A stretch of DNA of 18,284 nt from Bacteroidales bacterium (GTDB lineage: Bacteria; Bacteroidota; Bacteroidia; Bacteroidales; UBA7960), in the NCBI GenBank assembly GCA_007120675.1, contig SKNE01000250.1:1-18284 (forward strand). The letters are read 5' to 3'. Made by a program: the position numbers and the translations under genes. Shown here in pieces: positions 6,741 through 12,842 of this stretch. The first letter of the stretch is position 1. Every line of letters begins with the position of its first letter. The notes under the pieces are model-generated. The model searched no databases and was not told where the DNA came from. It worked only from the letters and a program-made list of their open reading frames with translations.

Positions 6741-7075
6741 CTGTTCTTAATCAGTTCATAAAGCCTTCCGCTGATTTCAAAATTACTCAGCAGTGTTCCC
6801 AGTATGGGGATGCCCTCCTCATTGCTCTGCTCAACGGTGTTTTCAGCCGGCTTATGCCCGGCCACCAGGATCACCGCCGCCAGGTCCTTCAGGGAGGCTA
6901 TGGCCATCACATTCTTGTGCGTCTGCAAGGTGATCCAGAGCTGACCGGTGTCGGCGTGTCCCATCACATCACTCAAAAGGTCGGAAACATAAGCGCCGCT
7001 TACCTCCCGGTCCAAACCTTCCTCTCCGCTGTAAACCTTTAACTCCAGGGCTTGTACAATCTCTTTCACTTGCAT
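6737..7075 (-). CDS. DRTGG-domain protein (second copy)
   Basis: The protein of about 112 residues begins MQVKEIVQALELKVYSGE and consists of a single DRTGG-like domain, recognisable by the segment GAYVSDLLSDVM. The family is known as a regulatory or ligand-binding domain, for instance between the CobQ-like and catalytic parts of long phosphotransacetylases; its ligand in stand-alone form is unknown. An alternative ATG at 7105 would add 10 residues (MNDNDPIVLA). Neither start has a clear ribosome-binding site. I prefer 7075 because the paralogue at 7670-8014 aligns from there (MLVKEIIEVLDARLL). It overlaps the PHP gene by 4 bp. It shares with its paralogue the SDLxSDV core but diverges in the C-terminal half. 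Confidence 0.82.
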   Translation of the reverse strand: MQVKEIVQALELKVYSGEEGLDREVSGAYVSDLLSDVMGHADTGQLWITLQTHKNVMAIASLKDLAAVILVAGHKPAENTVEQSNEEGIPILGTLLSNFEISGRLYELIKNR

Positions 7076-7130
7076 GGCTAAAACAATAGGGTCATTATCA
7101 TTCATTGTGGGACAAAATGGGTTATTGGAA

Positions 7131-7544
7131 TCAGGCTATCTGCATGATGATCTCCACCCGGGTTCCTTTGCCCACCTCACTTTCGATATTCAGCTCATGG
7201 GCGTTTTTCTTCATGTTCGACAGGCCCATGCCCGCACCAAAACCCATTTCACGCACCGCATCGCTGGCCGTCGAGTAACCTTCCTCCATGGCCTGTTGGA
7301 TGTCCTCTATTCCGGGACCAGTATCCTGGAGCACAATGCGCATCTGCCTGTCGTCCAGGTCAACGTACATCACCCCTCCATAAGCATGCGCCACCACGTT
7401 CACCTCTGCTTCGTAAGCTGCCACCACCGTGCGTTTGATAACCGACATCTCCACACCTTGCTTCTTCAACAGCTTTTTTACCTGGCTGGAAGCGTAACCG
7501 GCCCTGGTAAAATCTCCTCCTTCTATGTTGTATTCAAAGTGCAT
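7131..7544 (-). CDS. Anti-sigma-factor-like (RsbW/SpoIIAB-type) GHKL ATPase
   Basis: The 137-residue protein MHFEYNIEGGDFTRAG... is a small soluble HATPase of serine/threonine kinase type. The N-box contains E46 and N49 (AAYEAEVNVVAHA), the G1 box is DTGPGI at 74-79, the G2 region GFGAGMGLSN spans 101-110, and SEVGKGTRV closes the domain. In the RsbW/SpoIIAB family such proteins phosphorylate a STAS antagonist and bind a sigma factor, but neither partner is encoded in the window. The frame is open from 7619, but the first 25 residues are low-complexity and unlike the family, so I start at 7544. That leaves about 125 nt to the upstream DRTGG gene. Together with the second GHKL gene at 5437 this operon has two different ATPases without sensor domains. 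Confidence 0.85.
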   Translation of the reverse strand: MHFEYNIEGGDFTRAGYASSQVKKLLKKQGVEMSVIKRTVVAAYEAEVNVVAHAYGGVMYVDLDDRQMRIVLQDTGPGIEDIQQAMEEGYSTASDAVREMGFGAGMGLSNMKKNAHELNIESEVGKGTRVEIIMQIA

Positions 7545-7669
7545 TTGCCAGTGCTTATTACTCCCAGCTTCCCGCGCCTCTCCGGTGGAAAAACGACTAC
7601 TTATTATCATCCGGCACAATCATCAGGCCTGTCCCCGTGACTCGCCACCCCGGACAGGTGCAACACCCC

Positions 7670-8014
7670 TCAGTATATCGCTTTCAGGCCGGACCCGTAA
7701 AGCAGTCCGCATGTTTTGAACATTGAGTAGCGGCACTCAATGAGGATGATGTCGTTCTCCCTGGCCAGCTCGATCATCTCCGGACTGACCTTTTTGTTGC
7801 GTGCAAAAACAACGCAGTGTATATCCGACATCTCTGCCGTGCGAATGGTCTGCATATTGGCCAGCCCGGTGATCAGGAGTACGTGGTCGTCCTTCAGGGT
7901 CAAAACATCACTCATCAGGTCGGAGGCAAAGGCCACTTCTACCCCATAATCCTGCCGCTCTTCGCCACAAAGCAGCCTTGCATCCAATACCTCGATGATC
8001 TCTTTGACCAGCAT
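7670..8014 (-). CDS. DRTGG-domain protein (first copy), first gene of the hydrogenase operon
   Basis: The 114-residue protein MLVKEIIEVLDARLL... has the DRTGG-like core VEVAFASDLMSDVL, followed by an alpha/beta segment (DHVLLITGL, CVVFARNKKV, IILIECRYSM). It is a paralogue of the protein at 6737-7075. The frame is open from 8050, but the first 12 residues (MWNDWNSQRTKN) are not shared by the paralogue and the ATG at 8014 is better. It is the first gene after the predicted promoter (8085-8115) and Rex operator (8122-8139), with a leader of about 65 nt. No enzymatic residues are evident; a ligand-sensing or partner-binding role is an inference. Confidence 0.82.
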   Translation of the reverse strand: MLVKEIIEVLDARLLCGEERQDYGVEVAFASDLMSDVLTLKDDHVLLITGLANMQTIRTAEMSDIHCVVFARNKKVSPEMIELARENDIILIECRYSMFKTCGLLYGSGLKAIY

Positions 8015-8084
8015 GTTCTTTGTTCTTTGGCTATTCCAGTCATTCCACAAAACCGGGAAAAGGGACTGATTATCAAATTCAGTG

Positions 8085-8115
8085 CAAAAATAAACAATAG
8101 AAAATCAATAAACAA
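8085..8115 (-). promoter_or_regulatory. Promoter of the large hydrogenase operon
   Basis: On the minus strand TTG (8115-8113), a 20-bp spacer and TATTTTTG (8092-8085) match the Bacteroidota consensus TTTG-N19/20-TAnnTTTG. Transcription would begin near 8078 and read through nine genes down to the terminator at 756-797. The Rex operator ends 6 bp upstream of the -33 element. Confidence 0.7.
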
Positions 8116-8121
8116 GCTAAG

Positions 8122-8139
8122 TTGTGAATTTTTTCACAT
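8122..8139. promoter_or_regulatory. Rex operator
   Basis: TTGTGAATTTTTTCACAT matches the Rex consensus TTGTGAAWWWWTTCACAA at 17 of 18 positions; only the final base differs. It lies one base beyond the rex stop codon and directly upstream of the -33 element of the hydrogenase promoter. Rex bound here in low NADH/NAD+ conditions would be expected to repress the operon, and NADH accumulation to release it. Confidence 0.88.
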
Positions 8140-8140
8140 C

Positions 8141-8794
8141 TTAATGGTGCAAACGATGCAGGAGCACTGCAAGGTCTGCGTAAACAGAGGTGTTTTCCAC
8201 GATCACGCTCTCTGGCACCTTCACCGACTGGGGACTGAAGTTCCATATGGCGCGGATGCCCCAGGCAACGGCAAGGTCAGCAATTTCCTGGGCGCTGCCC
8301 TCAGGCGTGGTGATGATGGCGATGCGCCCCTTGTGCTTTTGCGAAAAATCGCGAAATTCATCAATGGGATAAATATTCACCCCTTTGATGCTTGTATGGA
8401 TGATTTTGGGATCCACATCGAAGCCTGCCAGGATCTTCAGTCCGTACTGATCCAGGGCCTCGTAATTAATGAGTGCCCTGCCCAGGTTACCCACGCCAAA
8501 CAGGTAAGCCTCTTCGCAGGTGTTAAAATCCAGGAATTGGATGATGCTTTCAATCAATTCATCCACCTTGTAACCAACCTTGGTGCGGCCCCTGACGCCG
8601 GTATAGGATAAATCCTTGGTAACCAGCGTAGAATCCATCTTAAATACATTGGCGATCCTGCTGCTGGACACATTGATTACACCGCTGGTCTTCAAGGACT
8701 TAAAATAGTTCAGGTAGCCCGGTAAACGCCTCAGTGTGGGGGTTGGCACCTGCCCCTGTCCGCCAGCCTGTTGATTGATTCCGTGATTGGCCAT
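8141..8794 (-). CDS. rex: Redox-sensing transcriptional repressor Rex
   Basis: The 217-residue protein has the Rex layout. A winged-helix DNA-binding domain occupies about residues 17-88 (PTPTLRRLPGYLNYFKSL, then SSSRIANVFKMDSTLVTKDL). A Rossmann NAD(H)-binding domain follows, with the glycine motif GVGNLGRAL at 100-108. Rex dimers sense the NADH/NAD+ ratio: free or NAD+-bound Rex binds DNA and NADH releases it. A polar N-terminal tail of about 16 residues (MANHGINQQAGGQGQV) precedes the conserved start; no clear ribosome-binding site marks the ATG at 8794. The gene lies between two hydrogenase operons, behind the terminator of the upstream one. Its stop codon abuts a Rex operator controlling the downstream one, so it is the obvious regulator. 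Confidence 0.95.
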   Translation of the reverse strand: MANHGINQQAGGQGQVPTPTLRRLPGYLNYFKSLKTSGVINVSSSRIANVFKMDSTLVTKDLSYTGVRGRTKVGYKVDELIESIIQFLDFNTCEEAYLFGVGNLGRALINYEALDQYGLKILAGFDVDPKIIHTSIKGVNIYPIDEFRDFSQKHKGRIAIITTPEGSAQEIADLAVAWGIRAIWNFSPQSVKVPESVIVENTSVYADLAVLLHRLHH

Positions 8795-8946
8795 GTCAGT
8801 TCGGTTATTTATCGTTCAGAAGCTTGGCATTCTCCTCAATATGAAAGGTTTCAGGCCCGGCTTTCTCTGCACTTAGTAAGCTTCCAGGCCCGGCCCTACG
8901 CCCCTTTTACCCGGTTGCAAAGCCCAACCTGTCAAACTAAGTGGCA

Positions 8947-9006
8947 TAAAAAAGGCTTGACCAGCCTATGGCACAGAATACCACGCTACCGGATCAAGCC
9001 TTTTAT
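8947..9006 (-). terminator. Terminator of the small hydrogenase operon (long-loop hairpin)
   Basis: An 11-bp inverted repeat (AAAAGGCTTGA ending at 8960, and TCAAGCCTTTT from 8994) encloses a loop of 33 nt. On the minus strand it is followed by a T run. It begins about 30 nt after the hydA stop at 9035 and separates that operon from rex. Because both flanks are A/T-rich it could act in either direction. Confidence 0.7.
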
Positions 9007-9034
9007 TTTTGCTTATTACCTTCCGGCAAGCAGG

Positions 9035-10825
9035 TTAGTGCCGTTTGCGCGGATAGTAATGGGTGTGCAGCAGATCGTGCGATTTGTGCCCGAGGGGCTC
9101 GTGGAGGAAGGACTGGTATATCTCCGTCACTTCCGGGTTTTCGTGCGACTTCCTGACGGTCATGGCCTCGTCTTCCTCGTATATTCCGGCTGCCCGCTTC
9201 TTACGGATCTCCATGTTGGTGGGCATGGGCTGTCCGCCACCGCCAATACAGCCGCTGGGACAAGCCATGATCTCAATGAAGTGATGGTTTGCCTCCCCTG
9301 CCCTGATCTTATCCATCAGGATCTTGGCGTTGGCCAGTCCGTGGGCGATGGCCACGTTCAGCTCAACACCCTCCAGGAAGCTCCATTCGGGCTTCACGTC
9401 CTTGATCTTGACCGAGGCTTCCTTCACCCCTTCCATGCCACGAACGGGCTTGATGTTCAGGTTGGTGAAGGGCACTTCGCGGCCAGTCACCAGCTCGTAA
9501 GCCGTACGCAGGGCGGCTTCCATCACTCCACCGGTGCTGCCGAAAATGACGGCCGCCCCTGTGGATTCACCCAGGATGCTGTCGTACTTTTCGTCTTCCA
9601 GCTTTTCGAAGTCGATGCCCGCCTGGTGAATCATTCGTCCCAGCTCGCGCGTAGTCAGTACATAGTCCACATCCTTATAGCCGCTTCCGCGCATCTCCGG
9701 ACGCTCAGCCTCAAATTTCTTGGCCGTACAGGGCATGATGGATACCACCACCATGTCGGCGGGATTCTTGTTTACCTTCTCGGCATAATAGGTCTTGGCC
9801 AGGGGGCCGAACATCTGCTGGGGCGACTTACAGGTCGACAGGTTATCCAGCAGGTCGGGATAGAGGTGCTCCTGGAACTTGATCCAGCCGGGTGAACAGC
9901 TGGTGAGCATGGGCAAGGCCACTTCCTTGCCTTCCACCAGGGCGTCTTTGAGGCGAACCAGAAGCTCGGTACCCTCTTCCATGATGGTGAGGTCGGCCGT
10001 GAAATCGGTGTCCAGCACCTTGTCGAAGCCCAGCCTGCGCAGGGCAGCCACCATCTTGCCGGTGACCCTGGATCCGGGCTCCATGCCAAACTCCTCGCCA
10101 ATGGCCACGCGGGTGGCGGGGGCGGTCTGAACCACCACAAACTTACTGGGATCGTAAATGGCATCAAAGACCTCGTCGATGTAATTGCGCTCGGTCAGGG
10201 CTGCGGTGGGACAACGGTTGATGCACTGTCCGCAGGCCGTACAAACCACATCGTTCATGGGCTTGTCCATGAAGGTGCTGATGCGCATCTCATTGCCCTT
10301 GTGGGTAACGGCCAGTGCGCTGACGTACTGCAGGCTGGAACAGGTGCGAACGCAGCGCTGGCAACGGATGCACTTGCTGTCGTCCTTTTCAATGGAAGGA
10401 CTGGAGATGTCCACCACCTTGTCCTCTTCCTTCACCAGGTCCAGGAACACGTGGTCGCCAATGCGGTAGTCGTTGGACATGTCCTGCAGCTCGCAGTAAC
10501 CGCTCTTGAAGCACTTGGTGCAGTCGGCATTGTGCTCTGAAAGCAGCAGCTCCACGATGTGCTTGCGGGCCTGGCGTACCTTCAGGCTGTTGGTCTGGAT
10601 CTCCATCCCTTCACTCACCGGCGTGGCGCAGGAAGCGGGCAGCAGGCGTGCGCCCTTCTGCTCCACAACACATACGCGGCAGTTGCCGGCAACGCAGAGG
10701 TCGTCGTGGTGACAAAGGGTGGGGATCTTAAAATTCAGCTCACGGGCCGCATCCAGGATGGTCGTGCCCTCATCCACTGAAATGGGAATGTTATTGATCT
10801 TCAGGTTAACTTTATATTTACTCAT
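9035..10825 (-). CDS. hydA: [FeFe]-hydrogenase catalytic subunit, second paralogue (L1 motif TSCSPGW)
   Basis: The 596-residue protein has the same M3 architecture as the first catalytic subunit. [2Fe-2S]: C38, C49, C52, C66. His-Cys3 cluster: H98, C102, C105, C111. Two [4Fe-4S]: C152, C155, C158, C162 and C195, C198, C201, C205. The H-domain has L1 TSCSPGW (308-314), L2 MPCTAKKFE (364-372), L3 MACPSGC (520-526), then a C-terminal small-subunit segment. The second residue of the L1 cysteine pair is serine here, unlike the canonical CC of the paralogue. I believe this variant occurs among multimeric NAD-linked hydrogenases, but it needs alignment. AGGAG at 10838-10834 supports the ATG at 10825. 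It is the last gene of its operon, 39 nt after the NuoF-like gene, with a terminator at 8947-9006. It should transfer electrons to or from the flavoprotein encoded upstream. Confidence 0.95.
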   Translation of the reverse strand: MSKYKVNLKINNIPISVDEGTTILDAARELNFKIPTLCHHDDLCVAGNCRVCVVEQKGARLLPASCATPVSEGMEIQTNSLKVRQARKHIVELLLSEHNADCTKCFKSGYCELQDMSNDYRIGDHVFLDLVKEEDKVVDISSPSIEKDDSKCIRCQRCVRTCSSLQYVSALAVTHKGNEMRISTFMDKPMNDVVCTACGQCINRCPTAALTERNYIDEVFDAIYDPSKFVVVQTAPATRVAIGEEFGMEPGSRVTGKMVAALRRLGFDKVLDTDFTADLTIMEEGTELLVRLKDALVEGKEVALPMLTSCSPGWIKFQEHLYPDLLDNLSTCKSPQQMFGPLAKTYYAEKVNKNPADMVVVSIMPCTAKKFEAERPEMRGSGYKDVDYVLTTRELGRMIHQAGIDFEKLEDEKYDSILGESTGAAVIFGSTGGVMEAALRTAYELVTGREVPFTNLNIKPVRGMEGVKEASVKIKDVKPEWSFLEGVELNVAIAHGLANAKILMDKIRAGEANHHFIEIMACPSGCIGGGGQPMPTNMEIRKKRAAGIYEEDEAMTVRKSHENPEVTEIYQSFLHEPLGHKSHDLLHTHYYPRKRH

Positions 10826-10864
10826 GGTCCTATCTCCTGTTTAAGTGAATAAATGGCCGGGGCA

Positions 10865-12022
10865 CTAGTAGATGATCTCTTCCCGGAAATTATTGATGAT
10901 TGAATTGAAAGGGTTCGGCACCGACTGACCCAGTCCGCATTTCGAAGCAATGCGCATGGTGTCAGACAGCTTTTGCAGGTCTTCCAGGTAGGAAGGCGGC
11001 TTGATCCCTTTCTTCACCGCTTCAATTCCCTTCAGGAGTTGCTGGCAACCCACACGGCATGGGGTGCATTGTCCGCAGGATTCCTCTTCCATGAACTCCA
11101 GGTAGTCGTTCAGGATGTTGTACATGGAACGGCTGCTATTGAAGAGCATCATGGAACCCCCCGTGGGGATCCCTTCAAAACCGATGAGCGTGCTCTTGAA
11201 GTCCTTCCGCGATACGCAGAATCCGGAAGCGCCTCCCACCTGCACGGCCTTGGTGTCCCCATCGCCAAACTCTTCCACGAACTGCTCCAGGGTCATGCCC
11301 AGTTCCAGCTCATAGATGCCCGGGTTGGGTGTGTCACCCGATACGCTGAACACCTTGGAGCCCCTTGAGTCAAAAGTTCCCATCTCCTTGAACTTGGTGG
11401 GACCTTCCTGTCCGATCATCAGGGCAAAAACCAGGGTTTCCACATTGTTCACCGAGGTGGGTTTCCCCAGGAATCCTTCCGAGGTGGGGAAGGGCGGCTT
11501 GTTGCGGGGTTCACCGCGCCTGCCTTCCATGGATTCCATCAGGGCAGTTTCCTCACCACAAACATAGGCACCGCTTCCGGAACATATGCGGATGGTGAAG
11601 TCGAAATTCATCTTCTTCAGCTTCTGGTGAAACTCGTCAATGGCTTTGTAGAGGGGGGGCAAGAGGAAATTGTACTCACCCCTCAGGTAAATATACCCTT
11701 CACTGGCGCCGATGCAATAGCCGCAAAGCGCCATCCCGGCCAGCACCTTCTCGGGCACCTGGGTCAGGATCTCACGGTCCTTGAATGTGCCGGGCTCGCC
11801 TTCATCGGCATTGCAGATCACATACTTCTGATCCGCCTCTTCGTTCTTGGCAAACTTCCACTTGAGTCCGGTGGGGAAACCGGCACCACCCCTGCCGCGC
11901 AGACCCGAATCGATCACGTCCAGGATGATCTCATCGCGGGTGCGCTTGAAGCATGCATCCAATATGGCCAGGTGGTCAACCTTTCCAAAAATCAGGTCTA
12001 CTTTTTTTATCTGCTTTTCCAT
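10865..12022 (-). CDS. hydB: NuoF/HydB-like FMN, NADH-binding hydrogenase subunit, short form
   Basis: The 385-residue protein is only the NuoF core. FMN-binding glycine motif: GLRGRGGAGFPTGLKW at 40-55. Nucleotide-site motif: CNADEGEPGTF from C70. GAYVCGEETAL is at 151-161, an SLBB-type segment follows, and a single [4Fe-4S] site is formed by C316, C319, C322 and C362. The N-terminal thioredoxin-like [2Fe-2S] domain, the CPAGxC motif and the C-terminal 2x[4Fe-4S] domain of the paralogue at 3215-5008 are all missing. The protein stops 23 residues after the last cluster ligand, so this is a clean domain boundary rather than a frameshift. It follows the NuoE-like gene by 53 nt. It should oxidise or reduce NAD(H) for HydA; the reduced Fe-S content suggests a non-bifurcating enzyme, which is inference. 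Confidence 0.92.
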   Translation of the reverse strand: MEKQIKKVDLIFGKVDHLAILDACFKRTRDEIILDVIDSGLRGRGGAGFPTGLKWKFAKNEEADQKYVICNADEGEPGTFKDREILTQVPEKVLAGMALCGYCIGASEGYIYLRGEYNFLLPPLYKAIDEFHQKLKKMNFDFTIRICSGSGAYVCGEETALMESMEGRRGEPRNKPPFPTSEGFLGKPTSVNNVETLVFALMIGQEGPTKFKEMGTFDSRGSKVFSVSGDTPNPGIYELELGMTLEQFVEEFGDGDTKAVQVGGASGFCVSRKDFKSTLIGFEGIPTGGSMMLFNSSRSMYNILNDYLEFMEEESCGQCTPCRVGCQQLLKGIEAVKKGIKPPSYLEDLQKLSDTMRIASKCGLGQSVPNPFNSIINNFREEIIY

Positions 12023-12075
12023 AACAATCTTTTTTCAATGTTTTTGTGTGACAAATACGTTTCAGCCATCCTGGC

Positions 12076-12543
12076 TCAGCCTTTCTTAAGGTATTGGTTG
12101 ACAATCTCCGTTACCTTTTCGGGGGTAATTTCCGGGTATACCTCATCGTTGATGAGCATGACCGGACCCTTATGGCACCAGCCCAGGCAATTGGCCTGCA
12201 GCAGGCTGAACTTTTTGTCCGTAGTGGTTTCCCCAAGCTTGATTTTCAGCATGTCAGAAATGGTCCTGATGATCTCATCCTTGCCCTTCATGTGGCAGGT
12301 GATCGTCTTACATACACGAATGACGTACTTTCCCCTGGGAACAGTATCCAAAAACGTGTAAAATGACGCAGTGCCAAACACGTCGGCGGTGCTCAGGTCC
12401 AACTCCTCGGCAATGGCCTCCATGGCCTCTTCACTGAGGTAATTCTCCGATCGCACCACTTCCTGGAGGATGGGCATCAGACTGGTACGCGCGCGGCCAT
12501 GCTTCTCGGCCTGCTCCTTCACAAGTTCTTTGATCTTTGTCAT
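12076..12543 (-). CDS. hydC: NuoE/HydC-like [2Fe-2S] subunit of the small hydrogenase
   Basis: The 155-residue NuoE-type thioredoxin-fold ferredoxin is the first gene of the small hydrogenase operon. The helical N-terminal half contains YLSEEAMEAIAEEL and GTASFYTFL. The [2Fe-2S] ligands are C78, C83, C119 and C123 (VCKTITC and CLGWC). GAAAGGG lies 6-12 nt before the ATG at 12543, a good ribosome-binding site. It probably mediates electron transfer next to the FMN site of the NuoF-like subunit. In the large operon the equivalent gene comes last, so the two clusters were assembled differently and are not a simple tandem duplication. Confidence 0.92.
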   Translation of the reverse strand: MTKIKELVKEQAEKHGRARTSLMPILQEVVRSENYLSEEAMEAIAEELDLSTADVFGTASFYTFLDTVPRGKYVIRVCKTITCHMKGKDEIIRTISDMLKIKLGETTTDKKFSLLQANCLGWCHKGPVMLINDEVYPEITPEKVTEIVNQYLKKG

Positions 12544-12600
12544 ATTGATCCCTTTCAGATTAAGTGGTTATTGAATTGAATAGCCGTTTTAAGAACGCCA

Positions 12601-12608
12601 CAAAATTA
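12601..12608 (-). promoter_or_regulatory. Candidate -7 element for the small hydrogenase operon
   Basis: On the minus strand TAATTTTG (12608-12601) fits TAnnTTTG and would start transcription some 50 nt before the hydC-like gene. No good -33 TTTG lies at 19-20 bp spacing, so confidence is moderate. A lone Rex half-site (TTGTGA, 12656-12651) lies about 43 bp upstream. Confidence 0.45.
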
Positions 12609-12696
12609 ACAAGAGCACTCCAATTAAATAATTTTTTCTTTATTTATTTCTCACAAAATCAGTAATTTATAATCAGACTAAATAACAAATGCGCAC

Positions 12697-12724
12697 AAAA
12701 AAAGGCCGAACAAAATGTCCGGCC
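12697..12724 (-). terminator. Terminator behind the M28 peptidase gene
   Basis: On the minus strand GGCCGGAC (12724-12717) and GTTCGGCC (12711-12704) form an 8-bp stem with one G-U pair and a 5-nt loop. It is followed by seven T residues (12703-12697). It lies about 118 nt past the peptidase stop and upstream of the hydrogenase promoter, so the operons are separate. Confidence 0.8.
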
Positions 12725-12842
12725 CTGCTTTGAGTGTTTCGTTTCGATTTACTGTAGCCACTCCAATGGCTAAAGCGAATGGGAGCTACCAGTTTCAGTT
12801 GGGCGAAATGGATGGCTGAACCCTTGCGCCCAATGGCGGGGT

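Noticed and set aside
8852..8894. Direct repeat CAGGCCCGGC (8852-8861 and 8885-8894) upstream of rex
   Set aside because: It has only two copies 33 bp apart and no known operator resembles it. It may be chance in a GC-rich patch, so I do not call it a regulatory site.
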